Shown in pieces: positions 1-5,115 of a stretch of 5,115 nt of DNA (position 1 is the stretch's first letter; each line of letters starts with the position of its first letter). This DNA is from Candidatus Rokuibacteriota bacterium (lineage in GTDB: Bacteria; Methylomirabilota; Methylomirabilia; Rokubacteriales; CSP1-6). Both the position numbers and the translations under genes were made by a program. The notes under the pieces are model-generated. The model was given only the letters and a program-made list of their open reading frames with translations, did no database searches and had not been told where the DNA came from. Where the stretch lies: the NCBI GenBank assembly GCA_003220195.1, contig QHRT01000226.1:1-5115 (forward strand). The letters run 5' to 3'.

Positions 1-1
1 C

Positions 2-777
2 GATACCGCGATGATCCCCTTCGGCGTCGGGACGTATGCGAGCCGGAATGCGGTGGTCGCCGGGAGCGCGGCGCTCGTCGCCGCCCGCATGGTCTCGGCG
101 AAGGCGCGTCGTCTGGCGGCGCACCTTCTCGAAGTCGGCGAGGCAGACCTCGAAATGGCTGATGGAGCGGTGCGCGTCGTCGGAGCGCCGGATCGGCGGC
201 TCACGCTCGGGAAGCTCGCGCAGGCCTGCGTGCCGGGTTCGCGATTGCCGGAGGGAATGGAGCCGGGACTCGAGGCCACGCACTACTTTCCGGCGCCGCT
301 GCCGACGTTCGCGAGCGGCGTGCACGTCGCGGTCGTCGAGATCGAGCGTGACACCGGACGGGTCGCCATCGTCGACTACACGGTGGTGAGCGACGCGGGG
401 CGCGTGCTGAATCCGCTCATCGTCGAGGGACAGCTCCATGGCGGCGTGGCGCAGGGCATTGGCGGCGCCCTGTACGAAGAGCTGGCGTACGACGAGACGG
501 TCAGCCGCGCACGCAGTCGCTGCTCGAGTACACGATGCCGGCCGCCGGCCAGATTCCCCCCATGCGCATCGCCCATCTGGTCACGCCGAGCCCGCTGAAC
601 CCGCTCGGCGGGAAGGGAGTGGGAGAGGCCGGTACCGCGGCTCCGCTCGCCGCGATCGCCGCGGCGGTCGAGGACGCGTTGCGCCCGTTCGATGCGCGGA
701 TCACGGCGACGCCGATCAGGCCGGAGGACGTGCTGCGCGTGCTGCGATCCGCGGAAAAGCGGAGTGACGTCGCTTGA
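2..777 (+). pseudogene. Xanthine dehydrogenase-family molybdopterin-binding large subunit, 3' part, frameshifted
   Basis: This is the C-terminal end of a molybdenum hydroxylase large subunit (xanthine dehydrogenase/aldehyde oxidase/CoxL superfamily), which binds the molybdopterin cofactor and hydroxylates the substrate. The 5' part lies outside the window. Visible family signatures are a DTAMIPFGVGTYASR stretch at 2-46, a D-A-G-R-V-L-N-P segment followed by EGQLHGGVAQGIGGAL near 388-474, and PLGGKGVGEAGT near 598-639, whose Glu is the catalytic base position of the family. The reading frame is broken. Homologous sequence runs in frame 2 up to about base 496 and continues in frame 1 from about 499 to the TGA at 775-777. 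Restoring one G (GAG-GAC-GGT-CAG) gives YDEDGQPRTQSLLEY, a typical family sequence. Without it, translation runs out of frame and stops at 596-598. This is either a real inactivating deletion or an assembly error. The purine context favours a xanthine dehydrogenase, but substrate cannot be told from this part alone; other superfamily enzymes remain possible. Confidence 0.5.
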
Positions 778-782
778 CGTCA
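765..782. repeat. Tandem TGACGTC repeats, one a perfect TGACGTCA palindrome; possible operator
   Basis: TGACGTC occurs at 765-771 and again at 775-781, exactly 10 bases apart, so both copies face the same side of the helix. The second copy extends to the 8-base palindrome TGACGTCA (775-782). The pair spans the end of the molybdoenzyme gene and overlaps a candidate -35 box at 774-779. That placement would suit a regulator that blocks RNA polymerase. No regulator gene is in the window, and chance occurrence in GC-rich coding DNA is possible. Confidence 0.5.
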
Positions 783-802
783 GACACTCGCGCCCCTAAC
801 GT
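774..802 (+). promoter_or_regulatory. Candidate sigma70-type promoter for the transporter-puuD operon
   Basis: TTGACG (774-779, five of six bases of the -35 consensus) is followed after exactly 17 bases by TAACGT (797-802, three of six bases of the -10 consensus). Transcription would start near base 809 and leave a leader of about 50 bases before the start codon at 858. The -35 overlaps the stop codon of the upstream gene. The -10 box is weak, and the operon could instead be read through from upstream. Confidence 0.5.
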
Positions 803-845
803 ACTCGGAATTCGTTTCTCGGGCTCACGCAGAGAACGTCGGTCC

Positions 846-852
846 AGGGGGA
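846..852 (+). promoter_or_regulatory. Ribosome binding site AGGGGGA deciding the start at 858
   Basis: A purine-rich AGGGGGA sits five bases before the ATG at 858-860. It is the strongest Shine-Dalgarno-like sequence near the 5' end of the binding-protein gene and supports the ATG at 858 over an in-frame TTG at 774. The latter would put 28 residues ahead of the signal peptide. Confidence 0.5.
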
Positions 853-857
853 AACCA

Positions 858-1883
858 ATGGTGGTGAGGCGTTTCGCGCTCGGCGCTTTGGTCATGCTGC
901 TCGGCCTGCTCGGGTCGCACACGGACGCGCACTCGCAGACGAAAGTGAAGTTCGCGCTCGACTGGCAGATCCAGGGGCCGCAGGCGCCGTTCATCACCGC
1001 GAAGGCGAGCGGCGCGTTCGCCGGGCAGGGGCTCGACGTCACCATCGACCGGGGCGCGGGCTCGCAGAAGACGATCGAGCAGGTCGCCACCGGCACCTAC
1101 GACATGGGCTACGGCGACATCAACTCGATGATCGAGTACAACGTCAAGAATCCCCGCGATCCGCTGATCGCCGTCGGGATCGTGCTGAACTCGCCGCCGT
1201 TCGCGCTCCTGTCGCTCAAGAAGTACGGCATCCGTGAGCCGAAAGACTTGAAGGGGGCGGCGATCGGTGCGCCGGCCGGCGATGCGCCGCGACGGCTGTG
1301 GCCGATCTTCGCGAAGAACGCCGGCGTCCCGGCGGACAGCGTCACGTGGACCAACATGGCGCCGCCGCTCCGCGAGCCGGCGCCGGTGAAAGGCGACGTC
1401 AAGGCGATCTCCGGCTTCTACTTCACCGGCTTCCTGAACCTCACGGAAAACCTCAAGGTCCCCGAGAGCGAGGTCGTCGCGTTCAACTACAGCGAGTACG
1501 GGATCGATCTCTACGGCAACGCCGTCGTCGTGAGGGCGGACTGGCTCAAGGCCAACCCGGAGACGGTGCGAAAATTCCTGGCGGCGCTCAACACGGGCTT
1601 CAAGCAGGTCCTCAAGGATCCGAAGGCCGCCATCGCGCACATCAAGGCCGCCGAGCCGCTCGCGAACGAGGCGACCGAGCTGAAACGACTGCAGCTCGCG
1701 ATCAGCGCCAACATGGTCAACGACGAGGTCAAGAAGCACGGGCTCCTCGGGATCGATCCCGCGCGGATGCAGCGAGCCATCGATCAGGTCGTGGCGTCGT
1801 TCGAGCTTCCGTCGAAGCCGACGGTCGCCCAGGTCTTCACCGGCGCATACCTGCCGCCGGCGTCCGAGCGGAAGATCGATTAA
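858..1883 (+). CDS. ABC transporter periplasmic substrate-binding protein, NMT1/THI5-like (SsuA/TauA superfamily)
   Basis: This is a 341-residue periplasmic solute-binding protein that should capture a small organic substrate and deliver it to the permease encoded downstream. Residues 1-26 form a Sec signal peptide: basic VVRR, a hydrophobic core (FALGALVMLLGLLG) and a probable cleavage after Ala-His-Ser. There is no lipobox and no cysteine anywhere, so the protein is soluble in the periplasm. The mature part starts with VKFALDWQIQGPQAPF (30-45), then GLDVTIDRGAGS (58-69), YDMGYGDINSMIEY (81-94) and ISGFYFTGFLNL (184-195). These are typical of the NMT1/THI5-like nitrate/sulfonate/pyrimidine-precursor binding proteins, and the length fits. 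Its stop overlaps the probable start of the ATPase, so the two are co-translated. The family is clear, but the ligand is not. The position near a xanthine dehydrogenase-type gene and upstream of a urate hydroxylase suggests a purine or related heterocycle (inference). Confidence 0.5.
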   Translation: MVVRRFALGALVMLLGLLGSHTDAHSQTKVKFALDWQIQGPQAPFITAKASGAFAGQGLDVTIDRGAGSQKTIEQVATGTYDMGYGDINSMIEYNVKNPRDPLIAVGIVLNSPPFALLSLKKYGIREPKDLKGAAIGAPAGDAPRRLWPIFAKNAGVPADSVTWTNMAPPLREPAPVKGDVKAISGFYFTGFLNLTENLKVPESEVVAFNYSEYGIDLYGNAVVVRADWLKANPETVRKFLAALNTGFKQVLKDPKAAIAHIKAAEPLANEATELKRLQLAISANMVNDEVKKHGLLGIDPARMQRAIDQVVASFELPSKPTVAQVFTGAYLPPASERKID

Positions 1884-2676
1884 CGACGCGGCGGTCGGGC
1901 TCCGCGACGTCTCCTTTCAGTACACGACCGCCGGCCGCGTCGTGAAGGCGCTCGCGGAGGTGTCGCTCGAGATCCCGCGCGGCGCGACCGTCGCATTCGT
2001 CGGACCGAGCGGATGCGGCAAGTCGACGCTGCTCAAGCTCGTCGCCGGCCTGCTCGCGGTGACGGGCGGCGCCGTCGTGGTCGACGGTCGACCGGTGACC
2101 GGTCCGCTCAAGAACGTCGGCATGGCGTTCCAGAACCCGGTGCTGCTGCCGTGGCGCACCGTGCTCGACAATCTCATGCTGCCGCTCGAGATCCTGCGCG
2201 AGAACGGTGATCCGCGCGCCGGCGACCGGCAGACGTGGCGGGACCGCGCGCTCACGTTGCTTGACACCGTCGGGCTCGCCGGCGCCGGAGATCGCCAGCC
2301 GCGCGAGCTGTCGGGCGGCATGCGGCAGCGCGTGAGTCTCTGCCGCGCGCTGATCCACGAGCCCGCGCTGCTCTTGCTCGACGAGCCGTTCGCCGCGCTC
2401 GACGCCTTCACGCGCGAGGAGATGTGGGAGCTCTACCGCGAGCTCCGGCGGGCTCGCGAGTTCACCGGCGTGCTGGTGACGCACGACCTCCGCGAAGCCG
2501 TGTTCCTCGCGCAGACGATCTACGTGATGTCGTCCAATCCCGGAAGCGTGGCGCACGTGCACGAGGTGAAGATGGCGTCGCCGCGCACGCTGGAACAGCT
2601 CTTCAGCGCGGAGGCGACGGAGCTGATTCGACTGATGCGTGAGCAGATCCGCCCGCGTCGCGAGGCCCTCGCGTGA
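1879..2676 (+). CDS. ABC transporter ATP-binding protein, SsuB/TauB-type, probable ATT start
   Basis: This is the cytoplasmic ATPase that powers import by the neighbouring permease. With an ATT start at 1879 it has 265 residues, normal for the family. All ABC motifs are present: A-loop aromatic Y15 in DVSFQY, Walker A GPSGCGKST (42-50), Q-loop FQNPVLLPW (Gln85), signature LSGGMRQR (144-151), Walker B LLLLDEPF (164-171), D-loop ALD and H-loop THD (His202). The first ATG/GTG/TTG codon in this frame is GTG at 1942. Starting there would drop 21 residues, including the first beta strand and the A-loop tyrosine. The ATT at 1879 overlaps the TAA of the binding-protein gene (ATTAA, 1879-1883) and follows a GGAAG at 1870-1874, so re-initiation is plausible. 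A base error hiding a normal start cannot be excluded. The LLPW after the Q-loop is typical of nitrate/sulfonate/taurine-type ATPases. Confidence 0.5.
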   Translation: MNDAAVGLRDVSFQYTTAGRVVKALAEVSLEIPRGATVAFVGPSGCGKSTLLKLVAGLLAVTGGAVVVDGRPVTGPLKNVGMAFQNPVLLPWRTVLDNLMLPLEILRENGDPRAGDRQTWRDRALTLLDTVGLAGAGDRQPRELSGGMRQRVSLCRALIHEPALLLLDEPFAALDAFTREEMWELYRELRRAREFTGVLVTHDLREAVFLAQTIYVMSSNPGSVAHVHEVKMASPRTLEQLFSAEATELIRLMREQIRPRREALA

Positions 2677-3428
2677 CGACGCGCAGCCGGCGCATCGTGC
2701 TCCCGCTCCTGATCTTCGGCGCGCTGCTCCTGCTCTGGGAGGCGGCGGTGCCGCTCTTCCGGATCCAGCAGATCGTCCTGCCCGCGCCGAGCGGCATCGC
2801 GCACACCATGGTCGTGACGGCCGGACCGATCGCGTTCCACGCCCGCCACACGCTCGTGACGACGCTGATCGGCTTCGGCGCCGCGGTCGGTCTCGGGCTC
2901 CTGCTCGGCTTCGCCATCGGCGCGTCGGCCACCGTCCGCGACGCGCTCTATCCGCTGCTGGTCGCGTTCAACAGCATTCCGAAGGCGGCGGTGGTGCCGC
3001 TGCTCGTCATGTGGTTCGGGATCGGCGCGGTCCCGGCGGTGCTGACGGCGTTCCTGCTCGCGTTCTTCCCCGTCGCGGTGAACGTGGCCGTCGGGCTCGC
3101 GACGCTCGAGGCCGAGCTCTCCGACGTGCTGCGCGTGCTCGGCGCGTCGCGATGGCAGATCTTCCGGAAGGTCGGGGTGCCGCGAACCATGCCGCTCTTC
3201 TTCGCCTCGCTCAAGGTCGCGGTCTCGTCGGCGTTCGTCGGCTCGGTGATCTCCGAGACCGTTGCGTCGAACGCCGGGATCGGGTACCTGATGGCCGTGG
3301 CGGCGTCCGACTTCAACACGCGCCTGGCGTTCGGTGGCCTGTTCGTGCTGGGCGCGATGGGCGTCCTGCTCTACGGCGTCTTCGCGGTGATCGAGCGGCG
3401 CATGACGGCGTGGGCGTATGCGGATTAG
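2673..3428 (+). CDS. ABC transporter permease, SsuC/TauC-type
   Basis: This is a 251-residue inner-membrane permease of the binding-protein-dependent transport family (BPD_transp_1), forming the channel with the ATPase encoded just upstream. About six hydrophobic segments are visible, near residues 8-28, 60-84, 92-116, 117-141, 176-200 and 220-242. The loop DVLRVLGASRWQIFRKVGVP (151-170) is the EAA-type coupling motif with its invariant glycine (Gly157), which contacts the ATPase. FNSIPKAAVVPL (99-110) is typical of SsuC/TauC-like permeases. The GTG start shares four bases (GTGA, 2673-2676) with the ATPase stop and has GAGG at 2662-2665 seven bases upstream, so translation is coupled. A single permease gene implies a homodimer, as usual in this family. 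The substrate is unknown. Confidence 0.5.
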   Translation: MTTRSRRIVLPLLIFGALLLLWEAAVPLFRIQQIVLPAPSGIAHTMVVTAGPIAFHARHTLVTTLIGFGAAVGLGLLLGFAIGASATVRDALYPLLVAFNSIPKAAVVPLLVMWFGIGAVPAVLTAFLLAFFPVAVNVAVGLATLEAELSDVLRVLGASRWQIFRKVGVPRTMPLFFASLKVAVSSAFVGSVISETVASNAGIGYLMAVAASDFNTRLAFGGLFVLGAMGVLLYGVFAVIERRMTAWAYAD

Positions 3429-3431
3429 CGG

Positions 3432-4643
3432 ATGACAACGCTGCTCCTCGAGTGGCTGAACATCGGGTTGCGCTGGACGCACCTGATCGCCGGCATCGGC
3501 TGGATCGGGACCTCGCTCTACTTCATGTGGCTCGATGCTGCCCTCCAGAAGCCCGACCCGCCGCGCGACGACGTGCAGGGGCAGGCGTGGCTGCTCCACA
3601 GCGGCGGCTTCTACCTGGTCGAGCGGCGCACGCTGCCGCCCGGCGCGCTGCCGTCGCCGATCCACTGGTTCAAGTGGGAAGCGGCGATGACGTTCCTGAC
3701 GGGCTTCCCGCTGCTCGTGCTCGTCTACTACCTGACGGGCGGCGTGTATCTCGTCGATCCGAACGTGTCGTCGATCACGCCGGGCGCCGCGGTCCTCGTC
3801 GGGATCGGGCTGCTCATCGTGTCCTGGGTCGTGTACGACCTCTTGTGGACGTCGCCGCTCGCCGCCGGACGAGGACGCGCGGCGACGATCGTGTCCTGGG
3901 CGCTGCTCTTCGCGGTCGTCTACGCGTTGACGCGCGTCCTGAGCGGGCGCGCCGCGTACATTCACGTGGGCGCGATGCTCGGGACGATCATGGTGGCCAA
4001 CGTCTGGATGCGCATCGTCCCGGCGCAGCGCGACCTGATCGCCGCGGCGGAGGCCGGTCGCACGCCGGACTACACGCTCTCGACGCGCGCGAAGCAGCGC
4101 TCCACGCACAACAGCTACGTCACGTTCCCGGTCATCTTCATGATGCTGAGCAATCACTACCCGACCACGTACGGTCATCCGTGGAACTGGCTGATCCTCT
4201 GGCTCTTGATCGTGGTCGGGGCCGGTGTCCGTCACGTGATGCTGGCGCGCGAGAAGGGCAAGCCCGCGGACTGGTGGCTCGTGCCGGTCACCGTGGCGAT
4301 CGTCGGGGTCGTCTATCTCACGTCACCGGCGTGGCTCGGCGGCGGAATGCGGGGAGGGGACCGGGTCGCGTTCGCGGCGGTGAAGGCGGTGGTCGACCGG
4401 CGCTGCGTCTCGTGTCACTCGGCCGCGCCGAGCGACGACGTGTTCCGCGCGGCTCCGAACGGGGTGACGTTCGACACGCCGGAGAGTATTCGCGCCCACG
4501 CCGACACGATCCGGACGCGCGCGGTCATGCTCCGCAACATGCCCCTCGGGAACAAGACCGGCATGACGGACGCGGAGCGCGACCTGCTCGCTCGCTGGCT
4601 CACCCAGGGCGCGACACTCGACGGCGCCGCGCGGGCGCGGTGA
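3432..4643 (+). CDS. puuD: PuuD-type membrane urate hydroxylase with C-terminal cytochrome c domain
   Basis: This is a 403-residue integral membrane protein matching the PuuD urate hydroxylase family, which oxidises urate to 5-hydroxyisourate and sends the electrons to a fused cytochrome c instead of making hydrogen peroxide. The N-terminal domain begins with LRWTHLIAGIGWIGTSLYF (13-31), the family's usual first membrane helix with a conserved His. Further hydrophobic segments lie near 83-106, 116-138, 148-170, 176-195, 228-241, 251-270 and 281-300. Other family-like stretches are HWFKWEAAMTF (78-88), YIHVGAMLGTIMVANVWM (176-193) and FPVIFMMLSNHYP (232-244). The C-terminal domain (about 308-403) carries the haem-binding CVSCH (325-329) and a probable axial methionine at Met370 in NMPLGNKTGMT. 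The ATG at 3432 is three bases after the permease stop. The length is normal and both domains are complete. The family call is strong, while the activity is inferred from the family. This puuD is unrelated to the E. coli putrescine gene of the same name. Confidence 0.5.
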   Translation: MTTLLLEWLNIGLRWTHLIAGIGWIGTSLYFMWLDAALQKPDPPRDDVQGQAWLLHSGGFYLVERRTLPPGALPSPIHWFKWEAAMTFLTGFPLLVLVYYLTGGVYLVDPNVSSITPGAAVLVGIGLLIVSWVVYDLLWTSPLAAGRGRAATIVSWALLFAVVYALTRVLSGRAAYIHVGAMLGTIMVANVWMRIVPAQRDLIAAAEAGRTPDYTLSTRAKQRSTHNSYVTFPVIFMMLSNHYPTTYGHPWNWLILWLLIVVGAGVRHVMLAREKGKPADWWLVPVTVAIVGVVYLTSPAWLGGGMRGGDRVAFAAVKAVVDRRCVSCHSAAPSDDVFRAAPNGVTFDTPESIRAHADTIRTRAVMLRNMPLGNKTGMTDAERDLLARWLTQGATLDGAARAR

Positions 4644-4669
4644 CGCCCCGGTCCTAGGGAGCGCCTCCC
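4627..4669. terminator. Two short GC hairpins at the convergent gene ends; weak terminator candidate
   Basis: CCGCGC/GCGCGG (4627-4640) can fold back on itself at the very end of puuD, and GGGAG-CGC-CTCCC (4657-4669) forms a five-base-pair stem with a three-base loop inside the last codons of the opposing UbiD gene. Neither is followed by a T-run on either strand, so an ordinary intrinsic terminator is not supported. They could still slow polymerase between the convergent genes. Confidence 0.5.
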
Positions 4670-5115
4670 AGCCCGTACTCCTCCCAGCGCGCGTCGACCT
4701 GGTCGAGATCTTCCTTCGGCGGGACGGACCGCGCCGGGAACTTGTGCTTCCGCGTCGCGTCGACGCCGACCTTCGACGACAGCACGATCTTGCGCTCGGC
4801 CTGATCGACGTCCTCCTCCGCCACCGACGGGTCGAGTGCGACGGTCGGCGTGTCGCGGTTGACGTAGAGATCGCGCTCGGGCTGCACGTGCCACGACATC
4901 GCCCACAGGACCTGGAAGTAATCGCGGATGTCGATGTCCTCGTCGACGACGACGACCCATTTCGAGAACGACGGGTCGTACGCCCAGACCGCCCACATCG
5001 CGCGCTGCGGGAGCGCCGGATGATCGCGGCGCAGCGAGATCGCGAGGAACGCCGCGCCGCCGCCGGCCTCCAGCAGGTGCACGTCGCGCACCGGCAGCCG
5101 GAGGTCGCGACGGAG
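4654..5115 (-). CDS. UbiD-family decarboxylase, C-terminal part
   Basis: This is the C-terminal 153 residues of a UbiD-family protein; the gene continues beyond the right edge of the window, so its start is not visible. UbiD enzymes use prenylated FMN to decarboxylate (or carboxylate) aromatic and unsaturated acids in the cytoplasm. The diagnostic part is SKWVVVVDEDIDIRDYFQVLWAM, read in two overlapping halves (KWVVVVDEDIDIRDY and DYFQVLWAM), followed by a variable stretch and then SSKVGVDATRKHKFPARS. This matches the family pattern of a K-W-V-x-V-V-D-x-D strand, VLWA helix and G-x-DAT segment near the C-terminus. An LEAGGGAAFLAISLR segment precedes it, also typical. The catalytic Arg/Glu residues lie further upstream and cannot be checked. 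The frame is open to the edge, with only an internal GTG at 5089-5091. The gene is convergent with puuD, ten bases away, so it belongs to a separate transcription unit, and its substrate is unknown. Confidence 0.5.
   Translation of the reverse strand, partial: LRRDLRLPVRDVHLLEAGGGAAFLAISLRRDHPALPQRAMWAVWAYDPSFSKWVVVVDEDIDIRDYFQVLWAMSWHVQPERDLYVNRDTPTVALDPSVAEEDVDQAERKIVLSSKVGVDATRKHKFPARSVPPKEDLDQVDARWEEYGLGGAP

Noticed and set aside
812..840. Imperfect inverted repeat TTCTC/GAGAA in the leader of the binding-protein gene as a riboswitch or attenuator
   Set aside because: The stem is only five base pairs with an 11-base loop, the leader is about 50 bases long, and no known purine-riboswitch core or terminator stem is visible.
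774..857. TTG at 774 as an earlier start of the binding protein
   Set aside because: It would place 28 non-hydrophobic residues before the signal peptide and overlap the previous stop. The ATG at 858 has a strong Shine-Dalgarno and a typical signal sequence directly after it.
825..1739. 304-codon antisense frame opposite the binding-protein gene
   Set aside because: The composition is Arg/Val/Asp-rich with no motif, and it mirrors the codon structure of the real gene.
2520..4235. Very long antisense reading frame (571 codons) opposite the permease and puuD
   Set aside because: The translation is dominated by Arg, Asp, Glu, His and Gln with no domain, as expected for the complement of GC-rich coding DNA. 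The + strand holds two well-recognised protein families here.
2639..4657. 672-codon + strand frame overlapping ATPase, permease and puuD
   Set aside because: It is an Arg/Ala-rich out-of-frame reading with no recognisable motif. It covers three genes whose own frames carry clear family motifs.
4415..4996. 193-codon minus-strand frame across the puuD/UbiD gene ends
   Set aside because: It is out of frame with the UbiD-like sequence, low in complexity and has no motif. The 4654-5115 frame carries the UbiD signatures.

Overview
The window is GC-rich and densely coding, with very short intergenic gaps. It looks like a chromosomal piece of a high-GC, aerobically respiring soil-type bacterium. A Vicinamibacteria-like acidobacterium or a similar lineage is possible, but the sequence does not prove any phylum. 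There are no RNA genes, mobile elements or CRISPR repeats that I can see. No gap exceeds 81 bases, so there is no long non-coding stretch.

Layout: (1) Bases 2-777 (+) are the 3' part of a molybdopterin-binding large subunit of the xanthine dehydrogenase/aldehyde oxidase/CoxL superfamily, broken by an apparent one-base deletion near base 496. (2) Bases 778-857 hold a candidate promoter, a pair of TGACGTC repeats one helical turn apart, and a clear Shine-Dalgarno. (3) Bases 858-4643 (+) form one tight operon: an NMT1/THI5-like periplasmic binding protein, an SsuB/TauB-type ABC ATPase, an SsuC-type permease, and a PuuD-type membrane urate hydroxylase with a C-terminal cytochrome c domain. Junctions are a 5-base overlap, a 4-base overlap and a 3-base gap, as expected for translational coupling. 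(4) Bases 4654-5115 (-) are the C-terminal part of a UbiD-family decarboxylase, convergent with the operon and separated from it by only 10 bases.

How the genes may work together: a xanthine dehydrogenase-type enzyme would turn hypoxanthine/xanthine into urate, and PuuD would oxidise urate to 5-hydroxyisourate while passing electrons to its own cytochrome c and so to the respiratory chain. The ABC transporter between them belongs to a superfamily known for nitrate, sulfonate and thiamine-precursor uptake. Its position, translationally linked to a urate oxidase, makes a purine or purine-breakdown compound its most likely substrate. That assignment is inference. The most notable sequence-level points are the frameshift in the molybdoenzyme gene, the absence of any ATG/GTG/TTG start that would include the ATPase's A-loop (leaving a rare ATT start overlapping the previous stop as best candidate), and the repeat/promoter arrangement at 765-802.
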